A stretch of 64,000 nucleotides of DNA from contig FQWG01000020.1 in NCBI GenBank assembly GCA_900129595.1, forward strand, positions 47,197-111,196, written 5' to 3'. This document shows positions 60,108-64,000 of the stretch, piece after piece (positions within the stretch are counted from its first letter, which is position 1; each line of letters begins with the position of its first letter). This stretch comes from Flavobacterium frigidimaris. GTDB taxonomy: Bacteria > Bacteroidota > Bacteroidia > Flavobacteriales > Flavobacteriaceae. The notes beneath the pieces were generated by a model that saw nothing but the letters and a program-made list of their open reading frames with translations, was not told where the DNA came from and made no database searches. Position numbers and translations under genes: made by a program.

Positions 60108-61524
60108 TTTTCTCAATTATTAAGGTGTATATCTCGATATATTCTTGGCAAACGCGCTCCCAGGAATGGTCAATTCCCATTCCCATTTTTCTTATTTTAT
60201 AGAAATTTATTTTATCGTCATATAGTTTTACTGCACGATTTATTGAATAACAGATATCTCCTACCGAGGCCTGGTCATGACAAATTCCATTTCCGTTATC
60301 ACCAAAATCAATTACAGTATCGCGTAAACCTCCCGTTCTCCTCACGATTGGAATTGTACCATAACGCAAAGCATACATCTGATTTAAACCACAAGGCTCG
60401 ACTCTCGACGGCATTAAAATATAATCGGAACCAGCGTATATCAAATGCGCCAGCTCTTCATTGTAACCAATAAAAACACTATAATTGCCATTATAATCAT
60501 TTCGCAATTGAATTAATTGTTCTTCTATAGCAGAATTTCCCGATCCCAAAATCAGGATATTAATATTTTCGTAATTTTCAGATAAAGCCAAAGCAGAAGC
60601 CTGAGGCAACAGATCTCCCCCTTTTTCTTCGAATAAACGGCCTATAAAACTAAATAATGGCTTTGCAGGGTCTAAATCAAATTGCTCGCATAATTTTTCT
60701 TTATTTTTTTGCTTTCCACTTTCTGACGTTTCAACCGAATAATTTTCAGCAATCATTTGATCCTTAAACGGATTCCACACTTCAAAATCAATTCCGTTTA
60801 AAATTCCTTTTGATTTATCTCTTACAGATCTGAACAAGGCTTCTAACCCATTTGCCGAGATATTAATTTCATTCAGATAACTTGGTGATACAGTCGTAAC
60901 TGCATGTGCACATTTTACGCCTACTGCCAGAGAATTAATAGAATGATCCCATTCTAAAAAACCAACGTGTATTAAATCAAATTCAGGTAAATAATGTAAT
61001 TTATCAAAACCAAACCATCCCTGATACAAACCATTATGAATCGTGATTACTGTTCTGACTGATCTTAAATTTTCATATTTATACGCATACTTAACCATAA
61101 ATGGAATCAATCCGGTATGATGGTCGTGACAATTAATAATATCAGGAATAGTATTTCTACTCGAAATCCAATCTAAAGCAGCTATTTGGAACGATAAAAA
61201 TCGTTCTATATCATCCTCATAACCATACACGTTTGAACGGTTAAACAATTCCTCTATTTCTATCAGATACAATTCGTAACCTAACTTATCGTTTATCTCT
61301 TTTAAGATACTGAACGGAAAATCAAAGTCACCCAGAGATATACTTCCCTGATGAACGCGTTCAAAATCATTTTCATTCCTGAACTTTGTGTCATAGCAAG
61401 GAACAACAACGCGAACCTCATGACCTGCATTCTTTTGATATTTTGGTAATGCCCCAACAACATCAGCCAAACCGCCAACTTTAGCCATAGGATAGCATTC
61501 TGCACTAATATGAAATATTTCCAT
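60097..61524 (-). CDS. glgA: Glycogen synthase
   Basis: GT5 ADP-glucose-dependent synthase of 475 aa from the ATG at 61524 (MEIFHISAE); the upstream frame (to 61584) is not homologous in appearance and crosses the promoter. The ADP-glucose loop motif KVGGLADVVGALP is at about 14-26. The C-terminal GT-B domain contains SFIGRLFEEKGGDL and EPCGLNQMYALRYGTIPIVR with the nearby TGGL. It heads the minus-strand order glgA-glgC-glgB-GH31. It shares a divergent promoter region with an alpha/beta hydrolase gene. Confidence 0.95.
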   Translation of the reverse strand: MEIFHISAECYPMAKVGGLADVVGALPKYQKNAGHEVRVVVPCYDTKFRNENDFERVHQGSISLGDFDFPFSILKEINDKLGYELYLIEIEELFNRSNVYGYEDDIERFLSFQIAALDWISSRNTIPDIINCHDHHTGLIPFMVKYAYKYENLRSVRTVITIHNGLYQGWFGFDKLHYLPEFDLIHVGFLEWDHSINSLAVGVKCAHAVTTVSPSYLNEINISANGLEALFRSVRDKSKGILNGIDFEVWNPFKDQMIAENYSVETSESGKQKNKEKLCEQFDLDPAKPLFSFIGRLFEEKGGDLLPQASALALSENYENINILILGSGNSAIEEQLIQLRNDYNGNYSVFIGYNEELAHLIYAGSDYILMPSRVEPCGLNQMYALRYGTIPIVRRTGGLRDTVIDFGDNGNGICHDQASVGDICYSINRAVKLYDDKINFYKIRKMGMGIDHSWERVCQEYIEIYTLIIEKNEV

Positions 61525-61606
61525 GTAGAAATTTATAAACGTATTAATAAAACTAATCTGTGAATTATTTTTTTCAGTAAGCATTCATTAATATCTTACT
61601 TTTATG

Positions 61607-61624
61607 TTTCCTAAATTTAGGAAA
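61607..61624. promoter_or_regulatory. 18-bp palindrome, candidate operator
   Basis: TTTCCTAAATTTAGGAAA is perfectly symmetric and lies 83 bp before glgA and 7 bp before the GTG start of the divergent hydrolase gene. A position between divergent genes suits a repressor site; no regulator is nearby. Confidence 0.45.
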
Positions 61625-61663
61625 AAATAAGTGAAATTACAGCTTCAGAAAAAATTTATTAAT

Positions 61664-62530
61664 ATGGCAAAAAAGGTTACTAATCCTACTCAATCATTAA
61701 AAATTCCACAGGTAATTATACTTTCTGGTAAAATACTCGCTTTTATATCCCCTAAGTTCGCTACAACATTTGCCGCAAAGCTTTTTACAACTCCTATAAA
61801 ACATAAAATTCCTAAACGAGAGTATGAAATGGATAACAAAAGTGGCAAAAATAGAATCATGGTACCCGTCATTAATAAAAGTATCCTGACGTACCAGTAT
61901 GGAAAAAGTGAACAGAAAATTTTATTAGTCCATGGTTGGTCCGGCCGCGGAACACAGTTATTCAAAATAGCAGATGCACTTTTGCAAAATGGCTATTCGA
62001 CTGTAAGTTTTGATGCTCCCGCACATGGAAAATCAGAAGGAAATACAACGATAATGTCTGAATTTATTGCCTCTATTCTGGAAATAGAAAAACAATATGG
62101 GCCTTTCGAAATTGCGATTGGACATTCACTAGGTGGAATGTCTGTCCTAAATGCTGTCAAAGATGGTTTAAAAGTAAAAAAAGCTATTGTTATTGGCAGC
62201 GGAGACATTGTACAGGATATTTTAGATGAATTTATTTTCAAACTTGGATTGAACCAAAAATTCAGCGAACGTCTTCGTTTTCTATTTGAGGATAAGTACC
62301 AGGTAAAAATGGATGATTTTTCCGCTTATCGTGCGGCTCAAAAAATTCAAATTCCAGTTTTGGTAATCCATGATAAAGATGATCCTGAAGTGCCTGCCGA
62401 AGCAGGAATTCATATTCATAAACACTTACAAAATGGAACTTTATTTTTGACCGAAGGTTTAGGACACAGAAAAATACTTGGTAACCAAAATGTTATAAAA
62501 AAGATCCTTGATTTCATCAAAACTACTTAA
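61664..62530 (+). CDS. Alpha/beta hydrolase
   Basis: Protein of 288 aa from the ATG at 61664; an upstream GTG at 61631 would add 11 codons. The oxyanion-loop motif LVHGWSGRGTQ, the nucleophile elbow IGHSLGGMS, the acid in VIHDKDDPEVP and the terminal histidine in GLGHRKIL complete the catalytic triad. A short N-terminal amphipathic region (about 20-50) may touch membranes. Substrate unknown; the fold is that of esterase/lipase-type enzymes. It is divergent to glgA. Confidence 0.85.
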   Translation: MAKKVTNPTQSLKIPQVIILSGKILAFISPKFATTFAAKLFTTPIKHKIPKREYEMDNKSGKNRIMVPVINKSILTYQYGKSEQKILLVHGWSGRGTQLFKIADALLQNGYSTVSFDAPAHGKSEGNTTIMSEFIASILEIEKQYGPFEIAIGHSLGGMSVLNAVKDGLKVKKAIVIGSGDIVQDILDEFIFKLGLNQKFSERLRFLFEDKYQVKMDDFSAYRAAQKIQIPVLVIHDKDDPEVPAEAGIHIHKHLQNGTLFLTEGLGHRKILGNQNVIKKILDFIKTT

Positions 62531-62577
62531 TTTTGTGATAGTTATATTTTTGTAATTGAATTTAAAACGATACCGAG

Positions 62578-63222
62578 ATGAATTTATTTCGAGAAACATC
62601 AGATTGGGAAACTAAGTTAAATCCCATTCTAAAAAAATATAAAGGAAAAAATCATCCGTTAGATTACAAAAATACTTATCAGTTATTGGTCATGGTCGTT
62701 TTATCTGCCCAGGATTCTGATGCAAATATCAACACTATTGCACCTGCTTTATTTGCAAAATTCCCAACACTCAAAAGTTTATCCGAAGCCGATTCACAGA
62801 CCTTTATTCCCTATATAAGTAAGGTTCGGAATTATCCAACCAAAACACAATGGCTTCTTGAAATTGCTAAAACCATCAAAAATGATGAAGATATCCCCTT
62901 GACAATGCAAGGATTGACAGCGTTAAAAGGTATTGGCAGAAAATCTGCAAATGTTATTTTAAGAGAAACCCATCAACCTGCCGAAGGTATTATTGCAGAT
63001 TTACATGTAATTCGTGTAGCACCAAGAATTGGAATAATAAAAGAAAATAAAGATGGTAATAAAGTCGAAAAGGATCTTATGCAAGCGTTACCAAAATCAA
63101 TTTGGTCAGAAATTGGAATGGTAATTTCATTTCTGGGAAGAGAGACTTGCAGGCCAAAACCTAAATGCGAAGAGTGTTTGTTGACAGATGTTTGTCATTA
63201 CTATCTTAATGAAGTAATTTAA
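62578..63222 (+). CDS. Nth-like DNA glycosylase/AP lyase
   Basis: Base-excision repair enzyme of 214 aa. The helix-hairpin-helix ends in LKGIGRKSANVIL with catalytic Lys122, and the acid is Asp141 in ADLHVIRV, matching Lys120 and Asp138 of E. coli Nth. The 4Fe-4S ligands are Cys191, Cys197, Cys200 and Cys206, a C-X5-C-X2-C-X5-C spacing one residue shorter than E. coli Nth. It should remove oxidised pyrimidines and cut the abasic site. Its stop is only 4 bp from the convergent NTF2-like gene. Confidence 0.88.
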   Translation: MNLFRETSDWETKLNPILKKYKGKNHPLDYKNTYQLLVMVVLSAQDSDANINTIAPALFAKFPTLKSLSEADSQTFIPYISKVRNYPTKTQWLLEIAKTIKNDEDIPLTMQGLTALKGIGRKSANVILRETHQPAEGIIADLHVIRVAPRIGIIKENKDGNKVEKDLMQALPKSIWSEIGMVISFLGRETCRPKPKCEECLLTDVCHYYLNEVI

Positions 63223-63226
63223 AAAT

Positions 63227-63658
63227 TTATTTACGTCTTGTATCAATTAAATAGATAATTTTCCAATTCCCTTTTTCTTTAAACAAAGTAAAGGTATTAA
63301 CACCCGTGTGACTTAGCTTATCATTCAAATAAAATTCATAAGGCGCCCAAACATGAGCCATCGTTCCATCTATTTGAATATTGTAACTTAAAAATTTTTC
63401 TTGAAATTTTACATTTGACGGAATTGAAGCAATAGATTTAAATAGTTCCCCCGCTGTTTCATCAGATAATTTACTGCCTTTCGTCTCACTTTCACTAATT
63501 GACTGCAAAATAATTTTAGAAGAACAAACGGATTGCATTTTTGCCGTTTCTTTTTGATGAAACCCGTCAAAGAAAATCTCAATAGTTTTCTGCACATCAT
63601 GCTTTTGTGCACTAACCGAAAAACCTATAAACAATAAAATTACAATGTAAAGTTTCAT
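63227..63658 (-). CDS. NTF2-like secreted protein
   Basis: Exported protein of 143 aa with a signal peptide (about 1-17, ending SVSAQ). The mature part has the SnoaL/NTF2-like cone fold: helix (IEIFFDGFHQKETAKM), then strands FLSYNIQIDGTMAHVWAPYE and TFTLFKEKGNWKIIYLIDTR. Such domains bind small molecules or act as enzymes; no catalytic set can be assigned. Convergent with the Nth-like gene, with a 4-base gap and no visible terminator between them. Confidence 0.8.
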   Translation of the reverse strand: MKLYIVILLFIGFSVSAQKHDVQKTIEIFFDGFHQKETAKMQSVCSSKIILQSISESETKGSKLSDETAGELFKSIASIPSNVKFQEKFLSYNIQIDGTMAHVWAPYEFYLNDKLSHTGVNTFTLFKEKGNWKIIYLIDTRRK

Positions 63659-64000
63659 ACTTACAAATTAAAATTCAATCGAAGATAGAAATTCTAATGA
63701 AAAAAGACGAATGTTTGATGTTGCCCCGAATTATTTTGAATCATTTTTTTTAGTATAACAGCACTTCGCTGAGAATTGCTTTATCCGTATAAGTAGCTAC
63801 TTTTTTTCAAATAACACATTCTCAGGGTTTCGTTTCTGACCTTAAGTTCTAATGTATTTTTGTACAAGCTAATTATATGTAAATTTATTTGGGCGTTTCC
63901 CTGCGTGCGGGCTGGGCTGTCCGCTAAATCTTTTGCGATAGGCTTATCGGTTTACACCGAAAAAATTTAGTTTTCCACAAAAGGATACCGCTGCCATCCC
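63659..64000. other. Terminal gap with a dispersed hairpin repeat
   Basis: No gene. CTGAGAAT and ATTCTCAG form a spaced inverted repeat near 63770-63826. From about 63888 onwards the region belongs to the dispersed hairpin family, which is cut by the window edge. Confidence 0.65.
63888..64000. repeat. Dispersed hairpin repeat, copy 3 (cut by window edge)
   Basis: It has the family layout GGGCTGTCCGCT-AA-ATCTTTTG, a variable hairpin region (CGATA/TATCG at about 63935-63948, CGG/CCG nearby) and CAAAAGGATACCGCTGCCATC at the end. It is longer than the copies at 39315 and 41660, and the arms agree with them. Confidence 0.7.

Noticed and set aside
1..64000. Prophage, integrative element or defence island
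   Set aside because: No integrase, transposase, phage structural or restriction genes are visible; the only mobile trace is the short MITE-like element.

Overview
The window looks like a stretch of chromosome from a Flavobacterium species (Bacteroidota). The DNA is AT-rich. Several gene families are typical of that group: a fused CcsBA cytochrome c assembly protein, RskA-type anti-sigma factors, DUF3667, DUF2520, head-GIN (DUF2807), M56/BlaI pairs and UMF1-type transporters. Several genes have a TAnnTTTG element upstream, the Bacteroidota -7 promoter signature, and intergenic gaps carry dispersed hairpin repeats of a kind common in flavobacteria. I saw no rRNA, tRNA, CRISPR array, prophage or intact insertion sequence. 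The species is not determined.

Layout. 0.5-4.2 kb: an ECF sigma/anti-sigma pair, a DoxX-like membrane protein, a secreted YD-like repeat protein and a DUF3667 protein. 4.3-6.8 kb: an arsenic operon (ArsR, DUF6428, thioredoxin-type arsenate reductase, Acr3). 7.0-10.9 kb: a small acidic protein and the giant CcsBA. 11.2-14.7 kb: a tight operon of DUF2520 protein, KdsC-like phosphatase, UbiA prenyltransferase, Maf and a mini-MscS. 15.1-25.1 kb: AI-2E permease, outer-membrane proteins, PIG-L deacetylase, an overlooked 35-residue membrane protein, a frameshifted sodium:solute symporter, and a gap holding a MITE-like insertion. 25.2-28.9 kb: a minus-strand block (DUF2911, HAD hydrolase, TcdA, TatD, DUF1684). 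29.0-36.4 kb: an MFS exporter and a duplicated BlaI/M56 regulatory module with a penicillin-binding-type serine hydrolase. 36.5-39.3 kb: RhtA-like exporter, fasciclin protein and two orphan ExbD proteins. 39.7-48.5 kb: a minus-strand housekeeping block (S1, nucleoside permease, Cmk, L,D-transpeptidase-like protein, Lon). 48.8-51.8 kb: a second ECF sigma module followed by an anti-sigma-like protein and two secreted beta-repeat proteins. 51.9-61.5 kb: UMF1 transporter, M48 lipoprotein, GH31 alpha-glucosidase and glgB-glgC-glgA. 61.6-63.7 kb: alpha/beta hydrolase, Nth-like DNA glycosylase and an NTF2-like protein.

How the genes work together. GlgC makes ADP-glucose, GlgA polymerises it, GlgB branches the product, and the GH31 enzyme probably trims alpha-glucans. 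The ars genes sense arsenic, reduce arsenate and export arsenite. The BlaI/M56 module is a derepression circuit with two dyads, 20 bp apart, in front of its first gene.

Observations most worth following up: the small membrane protein with the one-base-frameshifted symporter; a 167-bp MITE-like element with 18-bp terminal inverted repeats and an exact 10-bp target duplication, lying in a degenerate copy of a hairpin repeat family that occurs several times here; a 27-codon ORF filling the sigma/anti-sigma gap; 53-54-nt tracts of exact identity between otherwise diverged tandem paralogues (blaI and exbD pairs); and the cysteine-rich DUF6428 protein of the ars operon. I found no unmistakable new multi-gene system. 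Function calls are from recognised motifs by eye; no search was run.
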